From: JASGMR01 sp963664675 | GTDB lineage: Bacteria; Thermotogota; Thermotogae; Petrotogales; Kosmotogaceae | Assembly: GCA_963664675.2 (NCBI GenBank) | Contig: CAXXLB010000014.1 | Span: 248,001-312,000, forward strand | Direction of reading: 5' to 3' | DNA: 64,000 bases | In this document: positions 18,130 through 26,181 of the stretch, one piece after another | How positions within the stretch are numbered: position 1 is the first letter of the stretch | Layout: each line of letters opens with the position of its first letter | Notes under the pieces: generated by a model | The model's input: only the letters and a program-made list of their open reading frames with translations | What the model was told of the DNA's origin: nothing | The model's database searches: none | Made by a program: the position numbers and the translations under genes

Positions 18130-20278
18130 CTTATTGAGGAAAGATGTATCCGACTTTCTGAGTTACAAATTGGGCTGGAATAAACTCCGGAAGATTCAGA
18201 AAGAATCGATCCCCACCATCCTTGAAGGCAACAACGCTATTTTGATTGCCAGTACCGCTTCAGGCAAAACCGAGGCAGCTCTAATCCCTGTTTTAAATCA
18301 GATGTTAAAACAAAAGTCCGAAGGATTCGTATGTATTTATTTCGCGCCTTTGAGAGCATTGATAAACGATATTTACTGGCGTGTTTATGAAATATTCACT
18401 CCCTTCGGTTTTGAGGTAGGCAGATGGCACGGCGAAGTATCTTCGGAAGAAAAGAGAAAAGTGTTGAAGGAATGTCAGATAATTATCACTACCCCGGAAT
18501 CGATTGAGGGATTATTGGATTCAAAAAAGGCTCAATCTCTGTTTGGAGAATTGAGATATGTGGTTATCGACGAGGTTCATAATTTCATAGAGGGCCCAAG
18601 AGGAGCGCACCTGGCTTGTTTGAACGAAAGACTTGAAAGTATTTCAAAACATGAGTTGCAGAGGATAGCGATGTCGGCGACCGTTGGAAATCCTGAAGTG
18701 TTGGAGAAATGGCTCCGCGGTTCCAGTCTGAGGGAAGTGAAGATAATAAACGATTCATCTTCAAGAAAAAAAGAAATTGAAGTTTATCACTGTAACGAGC
18801 TCAGTCCTGAAGAATATATAAAAAATGAACTTGAAAATGAATTGAAGATTAAAATTTTAGTGTTCGGTTATTCCAGATCCGAAGCGGAAGAATTCTCCAA
18901 CAAATTGAATCAGCTTGGTATAAAAGCACCTGTTCATCACAGTTCGGTATCGAAAAGTCTTAGGGAAATAGTTGAAGAAGAATTCAAGAAGAATACCGAT
19001 TTGAGAGTGGTCGTTGCCACCTCTACCCTGGAGTTGGGAATAAATATTGGTGATGTTGACAGGGTGGTTTTTCTGGATGTTCCGCCGTCGTGTTCATCAT
19101 TCCTTCAGAGAATAGGAAGATCTGGCAGAAAACGGCTTTTTGCGAAGGCAACTATTTTTTTGAAAGAAAATTCACTTTATAGGATGATAGGCATAATAAA
19201 AATGCTGGAGAGAAATACGGTGGAGGGAATATATCCCACGACTTTCTTTCCCCAGCTTTTGGCACATCAGATAATAGGTATAGTGTACAGTTACGGAAAA
19301 CTCACGAAGACAAACATAGAGAATTTGAAAAGTGCATATCCCTTCGAAGAAATATCTTCGGAAACATTCAAAAGTATAATAAAGTTTCTCGTTGATTCAG
19401 ATTATTTGATAATTAATTCACGCGGAGAAGCGATCCCTTCGGGAAAAACATTCGATATATTGGAAATAGGAAGCGAAAAGATGAATCATGTCGTGACCTT
19501 TGCGGCGAAATCACAGTATCTGGTCGTGGCAAACGGCGTTGAAATTGGCTATCTGCATCCGGTTTTCGTTCATTCGTTAAAAGATCTGAGCGATGCTAAA
19601 GATGCCGCTTTTATTCTCGGAGGAAAAGTATGGAAGTTCGTAAGAGTGGACGAAAAAATGAAAACCGTTCAGGTCAAAAGAGGGGAAGGTAAAAAAATAC
19701 CCTCCTGGATATCTCCGGGAGTTGAAACTTCTTTCGATTTTTCAAGAGCCATATTCGAAGGTATTCTGGATTTCAGGCTGCCCGATTATATTAAATTATC
19801 ACCGGATTCTTCCGATTCAATTTTAAACTTAATCGATGAGGAGAAAGGTTTTCTGAATAATTATGAAGACGGGTATGCCTTCGAAATAAAGGGTAAAAAA
19901 ACCTCCTCAATCCATATAAGGACCTTTTCCGGTGAAAGATCGAACACATTCATAAAATATCTGATCTTTTTAACGGATTTTGAAGTGAAAAAGATAAAGG
20001 TAGATTGGAGAGAAATATCGTTTGAATCGAAAAGTTCTCTGAATGATATATTTTCCGATCTCGATGAGATAGTTGGTATGCAGAAAGAGGAAATCATAAA
20101 CAGCATTTCGAAGTACCTTTTAAACAGCGAAAAAGAAATGAAAAAATTGTATTCGACAACCGGAGACAGACTGGATAAATATATGGATAAAAAGTTGCAA
20201 GCGGAATACCTTGCAAGATACTTATTCAACGAAAAAACAGTGGAGATTTTAAAGAGTATAATAAACAGAGAATATTGA
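18116..20278 (+). CDS. Lhr-like superfamily II DEAD/DEAH-box helicase (BrxHI-like)
   Basis: 720 aa. Helicase motifs in order: Q-like region (Gln28), motif I ASTASGKTEA at 45-54, Ia APLRAL, II DEVH at 152-155, III SAT at 187-189, then ATSTLELGINIG and QRIGRSGR (V and VI). The LELGI(N/D)IG and RIGRSGR forms and the motif spacing are those of Lhr-type helicases, but at 720 aa it is much shorter than full Lhr; the C-terminal 350 residues include a beta-rich domain typical of Lhr-core followed by an unrecognised helical tail. Related helicases (BrxHI) accompany BrxD in some BREX subtypes. Start ATG lies inside the ATPase gene. A weak AT-hairpin follows. Confidence 0.85.
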   Translation: MSSGNLLRKDVSDFLSYKLGWNKLRKIQKESIPTILEGNNAILIASTASGKTEAALIPVLNQMLKQKSEGFVCIYFAPLRALINDIYWRVYEIFTPFGFEVGRWHGEVSSEEKRKVLKECQIIITTPESIEGLLDSKKAQSLFGELRYVVIDEVHNFIEGPRGAHLACLNERLESISKHELQRIAMSATVGNPEVLEKWLRGSSLREVKIINDSSSRKKEIEVYHCNELSPEEYIKNELENELKIKILVFGYSRSEAEEFSNKLNQLGIKAPVHHSSVSKSLREIVEEEFKKNTDLRVVVATSTLELGINIGDVDRVVFLDVPPSCSSFLQRIGRSGRKRLFAKATIFLKENSLYRMIGIIKMLERNTVEGIYPTTFFPQLLAHQIIGIVYSYGKLTKTNIENLKSAYPFEEISSETFKSIIKFLVDSDYLIINSRGEAIPSGKTFDILEIGSEKMNHVVTFAAKSQYLVVANGVEIGYLHPVFVHSLKDLSDAKDAAFILGGKVWKFVRVDEKMKTVQVKRGEGKKIPSWISPGVETSFDFSRAIFEGILDFRLPDYIKLSPDSSDSILNLIDEEKGFLNNYEDGYAFEIKGKKTSSIHIRTFSGERSNTFIKYLIFLTDFEVKKIKVDWREISFESKSSLNDIFSDLDEIVGMQKEEIINSISKYLLNSEKEMKKLYSTTGDRLDKYMDKKLQAEYLARYLFNEKTVEILKSIINREY

Positions 20279-20302
20279 ACGAAATAATAAATTAATGAAT
20301 CT

Positions 20303-20328
20303 TAAATAAAAACTATTTATTTTTTTGT
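20303..20328 (+). terminator. Weak A/T hairpin with T-run after the helicase gene
   Basis: TAAATA-AAAAC-TATTTA followed by seven T. The stem is only A-T pairs, so termination is uncertain. Confidence 0.35.
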
Positions 20329-20367
20329 CTTTTCATAGTATATTAATCAGAGATTGGAGGTGATTGT

Positions 20368-21045
20368 ATGTACTTATGGTGGGATCCAACTTTTATTTTA
20401 TTGATTCCGGTTTTAATATTGACAGTATTCGCACAGGCAAGGGTTTCCAGAACTTTTAAGGAATTTTCCCGAATGCGATCATCCTTTGGAATTGACGGAG
20501 CAGCTTTCGCGAGAAAACTGCTGGATAAAGAGGGTTTATATAATGTTGAAATACAAAAAATCAGAGGGAATTTAACGGATCATTATGATCCACGGGCTAA
20601 GGTTATAAGGTTGTCGGAATCTACTTATGACAAGTTGTCGGTTGCGGGAATCGGTGTAGTTGCTCACGAGATAGGCCATGCTATGCAGGATAATCAGGGT
20701 TATGCACCGCTCAGAATAAGAAATAAAATATTTCCTGTGGTCAATTTCTCCTCTTCATTCAGCTGGATTATTTTCATTGTAGGATTGTTATTTTATTCTC
20801 CTGTAATGGTAAACATAGGCATTTTTCTTTTCACTGCCGTTGTCGCGTTTTCTTTGATAACTCTGCCAGTGGAATTCAATGCTTCCAACAGGGCAAAAAA
20901 GGCTCTGGCTGAGATGGGAATGCCTCAAAACGAACTTACGGGTGTTAAAAAAGTTTTGGGAGCGGCAGCAATGACTTATGTTGCTTCCACGGCAATGGCT
21001 TTAGTTCAATTGTTGAGGATGATTCTCATATCCGGAAGGAGATAG
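20368..21045 (+). CDS. Membrane zinc metallopeptidase, YugP family
   Basis: 225 aa, ATG preceded by GGAGGTG. It has an N-terminal membrane helix (about 8-24), the zinc motif HEIGH at 100-104 within VVAHEIGHAMQ, two further hydrophobic segments (about 128-168) and a last one near 198-220. The third zinc ligand is probably the Glu in LPVEFNAS, as is usual in this family. Substrate unknown. It leads a long operon; its stop is directly followed by the next ATG. Confidence 0.9.
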   Translation: MYLWWDPTFILLIPVLILTVFAQARVSRTFKEFSRMRSSFGIDGAAFARKLLDKEGLYNVEIQKIRGNLTDHYDPRAKVIRLSESTYDKLSVAGIGVVAHEIGHAMQDNQGYAPLRIRNKIFPVVNFSSSFSWIIFIVGLLFYSPVMVNIGIFLFTAVVAFSLITLPVEFNASNRAKKALAEMGMPQNELTGVKKVLGAAAMTYVASTAMALVQLLRMILISGRR

Positions 21046-22038
21046 ATGAAGCATTATCAGATTGCACTGGATGTTTTAGAATACATACATAAGAATAATT
21101 ATTATCCTTATGATAAAGTGGAGATGGCGATCTCCGCTTTATCTTTAAATGAAAAGAGATTGACAACGTATATTCTCATGGAAACGTTGAGAAAAACCGT
21201 TCTGATCGATTATGTTCTATCGAAATTTCTTTCGAATCCGGGGAAATTGCCTGGGAAAATACTGAACATACTCAGAATCGGAACGATGCAGATTCTGTTT
21301 TCAGAAAATTATACTAATAGAAAAATTGTGAACGATATGGTAGATCTGGTTTCAAACGAACGGTTTAAGAAGCTTGTCAACGCCGTTTTGAGAAAGGTTT
21401 CAAATGTAGGCCGTGATTTTTCCGGATTTCCTGAAAACATAAAATTTTCACATCCCCTGTGGTTATACAGGGAGATCAGGAAGAATTATAAAAAATCGTA
21501 CCTCGAGGTGTTGATGGAAAATACAATGAAGCCCGATTTTACATATAAATTCAGTGGCGATGACGAAGAATTGGAGAAGAATGGATACGATTTCATCCCG
21601 GGACTGGAAGAGGATTCAATTACGGTTTTTGAAAAAGGTAACCGCAGAATAAAACTGCAGAGAATTGACCCGGTCCTGAATTTTCTTAAAGGCGAATTCA
21701 ATTTGCCCGTATTCAGAATGAATGGATCCCGAAGTGGTTTGATCTGCGAAAAACCCTGGTTGTTGAACATTTTGAATGAAAATAAGATAAGAAGCATTTC
21801 TTATGAAATAAAAAAGAGTGTTGACAAAATCGAAGAAAATGAATTCATTTATTACAATACTTCTTTCATTTCCATGGAAAACGGAGAAATATTGAAAAAT
21901 TTAAGAGGTTATAAAGTAATTCGTGTTAAAATAAGTAAGATGAATACTGTGAATGATGAGTTATCTGGAAATTATATTATAGGAAATCAAACGCTCAGGT
22001 CTTCATATTTTGCTGTGATGAGGAAAATCAATGATTGA
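21046..22038 (+). CDS. RsmB-like protein with NusB domain and degenerate methyltransferase region
   Basis: 330 aa, ATG immediately after the previous stop with GGAAGGAG upstream. Residues 1-125 are a NusB/RsmB N-terminal RNA-binding domain (YILMETLRKTVLIDYVLSKFL, ILRIGTMQILF, LVNAVLRKV). Then HPLWLYREIRKNYKKSY matches the start of the RsmB 16S rRNA m5C967 methyltransferase module, but none of the expected catalytic signatures (SAM loop DxCAAPGGKT, PC nucleophile motifs) is visible in the remaining 175 residues, and the protein is about 100 residues short. It is therefore probably not an active methyltransferase; RNA binding could persist. It overlaps rlmN by 8 bases. Confidence 0.75.
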   Translation: MKHYQIALDVLEYIHKNNYYPYDKVEMAISALSLNEKRLTTYILMETLRKTVLIDYVLSKFLSNPGKLPGKILNILRIGTMQILFSENYTNRKIVNDMVDLVSNERFKKLVNAVLRKVSNVGRDFSGFPENIKFSHPLWLYREIRKNYKKSYLEVLMENTMKPDFTYKFSGDDEELEKNGYDFIPGLEEDSITVFEKGNRRIKLQRIDPVLNFLKGEFNLPVFRMNGSRSGLICEKPWLLNILNENKIRSISYEIKKSVDKIEENEFIYYNTSFISMENGEILKNLRGYKVIRVKISKMNTVNDELSGNYIIGNQTLRSSYFAVMRKIND

Positions 22039-23053
22039 TATTCAAAATTTATCTTACGATGAACTTCAGGAATATTTAGTGAATAATTCCTTTAAGTCTT
22101 ATAATGCTTCTCAGATTTTTGATTGGCTTTATAAAAAGAACATTACGGATTTTGATTCTATGTCGAATTTATCTAAAAGTTTGAGAGAATTTTTGATTGG
22201 AAATTTCGTAATCTCCAATATGAAAATAATGAAAAAGTCTAAATCCAATGACGGTACTGTAAAAATACTCTGGGAACTGTCGGATGGACAAACGGTCGAA
22301 TCCGTGGCTCTCTTTCACCCGAATCATATAACTTTCTGTATCTCCACTCAAGTTGGATGTGCACTTGGATGCGAATTCTGTGCCACAGGCAGGAATGGTT
22401 TCGTCAGGGATCTTTCCGCAGCGGAAATTATAAATCAGGTGATTTTTTTAGAAAATGCGATTAAAGGCAGTGTAAAAAATATAGTTTATATGGGTATGGG
22501 TGAGCCATTTTTAAACTACGATAATGTTATCAAATCGATAAATACACTGAATCATCCAAAAGGGAAAAATATTGGAATCAGAAATTTCACGATTTCGACT
22601 TCGGGTATAATTCCCGGGATAGATCGGTTGTCTGATGAAGAAAAGATACCGAGGCTGTCTGTTTCACTCCATTCTGTTGATAATAAAAAGAGAAGCTATC
22701 TTATGCCTATAAACAGTAAATACACACTCGATGATCTCATAACATCTCTGGAAAAATTTCAAAAGAAGACGAAGGACAGAATCACCTTTGAATATATTTT
22801 GATAAAAAATTTTAATTGTTCAATTGAAGACGCCCATCAGATAAGTAAAAAATTAAAAAATATAAAAAAAATGATGAACTTAATTCCGGTCAATCCGGTT
22901 GACAAAAAATTCAAGAGACCTTCCGAAGATGAGATATCGATTTTTATGAAAGAATTGGAAGCGCTGGGGATAACTGTGGTTTTAAGACATGAAAAGGGAA
23001 CTGATATAGATGCCGCATGTGGACAATTAAGGAGGCGTATTTCTGAAAGTTAG
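22031..23053 (+). CDS. rlmN: Dual-specificity RNA methyltransferase RlmN
   Basis: 340 aa radical-SAM enzyme that methylates C2 of A2503 in 23S rRNA and A37 in tRNAs. The [4Fe-4S] motif CALGCEFCATG is present (Cys at CxxxCxxC), with GMGEP and the C-terminal HEKGTDIDAACGQL, which carries the second catalytic Cys. The first catalytic cysteine region and ISTQVGC are as expected. ATG overlaps the preceding gene; AGGAGG near its 3' end serves rsgA. Cytoplasmic. Confidence 0.96.
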   Translation: MIDIQNLSYDELQEYLVNNSFKSYNASQIFDWLYKKNITDFDSMSNLSKSLREFLIGNFVISNMKIMKKSKSNDGTVKILWELSDGQTVESVALFHPNHITFCISTQVGCALGCEFCATGRNGFVRDLSAAEIINQVIFLENAIKGSVKNIVYMGMGEPFLNYDNVIKSINTLNHPKGKNIGIRNFTISTSGIIPGIDRLSDEEKIPRLSVSLHSVDNKKRSYLMPINSKYTLDDLITSLEKFQKKTKDRITFEYILIKNFNCSIEDAHQISKKLKNIKKMMNLIPVNPVDKKFKRPSEDEISIFMKELEALGITVVLRHEKGTDIDAACGQLRRRISES

Positions 23054-23948
23054 AAATATAGGAAAGGTTATAAGATTTCATAGCAGACAGATGCTGGTCA
23101 GAGATGAAGAAAGTGAAGATTTATTTTTATGTAGTATGCCCGGTAAATTTAAACTTCAAAAGATAAGACCGATTGTGGGGGATTTAGTCGAATACACTCC
23201 TTCTCATGGAAAAACAGGTAGGGTTGAGAATATTTTACCTCAGAGGAATCTTTTAAAACGGCCGAGAATAAGCAATATTGATCAGATCGTTCTGGTGAAT
23301 TCTCTGGTGAAGCCGAATGTGAGTACTTATATTATCGATAAATTTCTTGTTCTATCGGAAAAGGCAGGAATCGATACGATAATCGTATTCAACAAGGTGG
23401 ATTTACTGAGTGACCGCAGAGAGCTGGATAGATTGATGGAAATGTACGGCGATTATTATGAAATAATTCTTACTTCAACAAAACAAGAAATAGGTTTAGA
23501 TCAATTAAAAGATGTTTTCAAAGATAAAACTTCCACTCTTGCAGGAATGTCAGGAGTTGGTAAAAGTAGTCTTTTGAATAAACTTGATCCAAAAATAGGA
23601 TTGAAAGTTGCTGAAATTTCTTCAAGACTTGAAAGGGGTAAACATACGACGACTCATGTTGAGTTGCTTTCGTTCAAATTCGGTGGATTGATAGCCGACA
23701 CCCCTGGCTTTTCAAATCTGTATCTTGGAAATATTGCACAGGATGAATTGAAGAATTATTACAGAGATATGAAAAGCAACGAAGGTTACTGCGCGTTTTC
23801 AGATTGTCTGCATCTTGAAGAACCGGGTTGTTATATAAAAGAACTCATCGAATCGGGAGATTTTTGTCCCGAAAGGTATGAAAATTACAAAAAGATGTAC
23901 TTGGAAATCGAAGAAAATTTCAGAGGAGGAAAAGCACAATGGCAGTAA
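23043..23948 (+). CDS. rsgA: Ribosome small-subunit biogenesis GTPase RsgA, probable CTG start
   Basis: Circularly permuted GTPase that checks maturation of the 30S subunit. Motifs run G4 NKVD, then G1 GMSGVGKSS, then G3 DTPGF, followed by the zinc site C-6-C-H-5-C (CAFSDCLHLEEPGC). The first ATG in frame (23091) would remove the start of the OB domain (KVRNIGKVIRFHSRQ). Extending upstream, no ATG, GTG or TTG exists before the reading passes the AGGAGG at 23030-23035; a CTG at 23043 sits seven bases after that site, giving 301 aa and an 11-base overlap with rlmN. Start choice is inference; family is firm. Confidence 0.92.
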   Translation: MKVRNIGKVIRFHSRQMLVRDEESEDLFLCSMPGKFKLQKIRPIVGDLVEYTPSHGKTGRVENILPQRNLLKRPRISNIDQIVLVNSLVKPNVSTYIIDKFLVLSEKAGIDTIIVFNKVDLLSDRRELDRLMEMYGDYYEIILTSTKQEIGLDQLKDVFKDKTSTLAGMSGVGKSSLLNKLDPKIGLKVAEISSRLERGKHTTTHVELLSFKFGGLIADTPGFSNLYLGNIAQDELKNYYRDMKSNEGYCAFSDCLHLEEPGCYIKELIESGDFCPERYENYKKMYLEIEENFRGGKAQWQ

Positions 23949-24586
23949 TTGCACCATCTCTTTTAGCGGCGGATTTTCGATTTTTATCTGAAGAGCTGGA
24001 AAAAATAAAAAGGGCGGATTATCTTCATTTTGATGTGATAGATGGATTATTTGCCCCGAATATCACGTTCGGAATACCTGTGATTGAATCTCTCAATAAA
24101 GGAGAACATCTACCGTACGATGTACATTTAATGATCGAAAATCCTCAGAATTTTATCGACAGATTTATAGATCTGGGAGCGGAGATAATTCATGTACATT
24201 ACGAGGGAAACAACCATATAAATTCATTGATAAACAGAATAAAGGAAAGGGATGTAAAAGCCTCCGTTGTAATCAATCCCGGAACGCCGGTTTCATTTTT
24301 AGAAGAGGTTCTGGATATTGTCGATATGGTTTTGGTTATGACGGTAAATCCTGGATATACCGGACAAAAGTTTATAAGTCAGTCCGCGGAAAAGATATCA
24401 AAATTACATTTTTTACGGGAAAAGAATGGGTATAATTTTAAAATAGCCGTCGATGGCGGAGTAAACAAAAATAATGCGGATACTCTGGTAAAGATGGGAG
24501 CCGATTTTCTTATAATGGGTGCGGCTGTTTTCAGAAGCGAAGATCCCGAAAGTGTTATAAATTATATAAAGGGATTGAAAAGATGA
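23939..24586 (+). CDS. rpe: Ribulose-phosphate 3-epimerase
   Basis: 215-aa TIM-barrel enzyme interconverting ribulose 5-phosphate and xylulose 5-phosphate (pentose phosphate pathway). Signatures: IAPSLLAADF at the N-terminus, HFDVIDGLFAPNITFG, VHLMIENP, VMTVNPGYTGQKFI and VDGGVN. ATG overlaps rsgA by 10 bases with GAGGA upstream. Standard length. Confidence 0.97.
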   Translation: MAVIAPSLLAADFRFLSEELEKIKRADYLHFDVIDGLFAPNITFGIPVIESLNKGEHLPYDVHLMIENPQNFIDRFIDLGAEIIHVHYEGNNHINSLINRIKERDVKASVVINPGTPVSFLEEVLDIVDMVLVMTVNPGYTGQKFISQSAEKISKLHFLREKNGYNFKIAVDGGVNKNNADTLVKMGADFLIMGAAVFRSEDPESVINYIKGLKR

Positions 24587-25167
24587 AAGAATTATTTTTT
24601 GTCACCGGAAATGATAACAAAGTAAAGGAACTGAATATTTTGAGCCGTGGAATATTCGATGTAAAAAAAATAACGGAGATAATGGAAGAAAGAGAAATAA
24701 TAGAGGATGGGAAATCATTCGAAGAAAATTCTTTGAAAAAGATAATGGCGTATAAAGATGCGAAGAAATTTTTAATTGCAGATGATTCTGGTCTGGAAAT
24801 AGATGCCCTTGGTGGCGAACCTGGTGTTCAGTCCGCACGTTTTTTAGGTGGAGCAAGTTACACGGAAAAGATGGAATATATCATAAAAAAAATCGAAGGA
24901 ACTGATAATCGAGGCGCGAGATTTGTTTGTTCGGCCTTTTTTTATGATCCGGAAAAGAACCTTTTTATATGTAAAACAGGTGTTGTAGAGGGGAAAATAT
25001 CTTTTGAGATAAGAGGGACTGGAGGGTTTGGATATGATCCTTTTTTTCTTCCGGAAGGATATGAAAAAACCTTCGGCGAGCTGGGAAAAGAGATCAAAAA
25101 CAGCATAAGTCACAGAGCTAAGGCATTTAAAGAATTATTTTCCACGATTCAAAAGGTTTTGGTTTGA
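24583..25167 (+). CDS. rdgB: XTP/dITP diphosphatase (RdgB/HAM1)
   Basis: 194 aa. House-cleaning pyrophosphatase removing non-canonical purine nucleotides. FVTGNDNKVKELN, IADDSGLEIDALGGEPGVQSARF, FGYDPFF and the C-terminal SHRAKAF are the family signatures. Overlaps rpe by four bases (ATGA). Confidence 0.96.
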   Translation: MKELFFVTGNDNKVKELNILSRGIFDVKKITEIMEEREIIEDGKSFEENSLKKIMAYKDAKKFLIADDSGLEIDALGGEPGVQSARFLGGASYTEKMEYIIKKIEGTDNRGARFVCSAFFYDPEKNLFICKTGVVEGKISFEIRGTGGFGYDPFFLPEGYEKTFGELGKEIKNSISHRAKAFKELFSTIQKVLV

Positions 25168-25203
25168 ATGATGAGTATTATCCATTGAATATGGAGGTGA
25201 AAT

Positions 25204-26181
25204 GTGAGTTTAAGAAAAATTCCGGCGAGTGACATCAAAGATATAACATCTTTGTTTGGTGAATACAACAAGTATGAAAGAAAACTCCAGGAATTGTTCA
25301 ATATAAAAATTTCATTTATCGAAAATGAAATATGGCTTAAAGGGAACGACCATGATTCATTGGAAAAAACAAAGAACATTATCGATGAAATGATCCAGAT
25401 AAATAAAGATGATAAAAATTTGGATGATCAGACGTTTCAGTATATCGTTGATCATTATCAATTCGGTGATGATAAAGATAAATTGGAGAACGGTGTTTAT
25501 GGTGAAATAAAAGATTCTTCAGTTTTGTTCAAAAAAATAAAAGCGAAAACTCTTGGGCAAAAAAAATACATAGAAATGATGAAAAATACGGATCTGGTAT
25601 TCTCAATAGGACCTGCAGGTACGGGTAAAACTTATCTGGCTGTCGCAAGGGCCGTCGAATCTTTGAGAGCGGGAGATGTTCAAAGAATAATACTGACAAG
25701 ACCGGCTGTTGAAGCGGGTGAAAAATTAGGCTTTTTACCCGGAACATTAACTGAAAAAATAGATCCATACTTGAAACCCCTTTATGATGCACTCATGGAT
25801 TTAATACCACTTGACAGATTGAACTATTACAAGGAAAATGAGATTATTGAGATCGTTCCTCTTGCTTATATGAGAGGCAGAACTCTGAACAATTCTTTTA
25901 TTATTCTTGACGAAGCACAAAACACTACTTATCAACAGATGAAAATGTTTCTGACAAGAATAGGATTCGGTTCTAAAACGGTTGTCACGGGTGATATTAC
26001 TCAAATAGATCTGGAGGAAAACACTAAATCGGGCCTGGTTGTTATATCGAAAGTACTCATCGATATCGAGGGTATAGGCTTTTCAAGGTTGACGAGCCAC
26101 GATGTTGTCAGGAATCCTCTTGTGAAGAAAATCATAAAGGCTTATGATGAATTTGAAAGAAAAAAAAGAAGTAATAAATAA
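25204..26181 (+). CDS. phoH: PhoH-like P-loop protein
   Basis: 325 aa from GTG 25204 with GGAGGTG upstream. An N-terminal KH-like region is followed by the PhoH ATPase: Walker A GPAGTGKT, the LTRPAVEAGEKLGFLPG segment, and Walker B IILDEAQNTT. PhoH proteins are ATP-binding, RNA-associated proteins, often beside ybeY, as here; linked to RNA helicase or ribosome quality functions. Overlapped at its end by the next gene. Confidence 0.94.
   Translation: MSLRKIPASDIKDITSLFGEYNKYERKLQELFNIKISFIENEIWLKGNDHDSLEKTKNIIDEMIQINKDDKNLDDQTFQYIVDHYQFGDDKDKLENGVYGEIKDSSVLFKKIKAKTLGQKKYIEMMKNTDLVFSIGPAGTGKTYLAVARAVESLRAGDVQRIILTRPAVEAGEKLGFLPGTLTEKIDPYLKPLYDALMDLIPLDRLNYYKENEIIEIVPLAYMRGRTLNNSFIILDEAQNTTYQQMKMFLTRIGFGSKTVVTGDITQIDLEENTKSGLVVISKVLIDIEGIGFSRLTSHDVVRNPLVKKIIKAYDEFERKKRSNK

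Noticed and set aside
14947..20278. Complete BREX system
   Set aside because: Only BrxD-like and BrxHI-like genes are present; the methyltransferase, phosphatase-like and BrxC genes are missing within the window.
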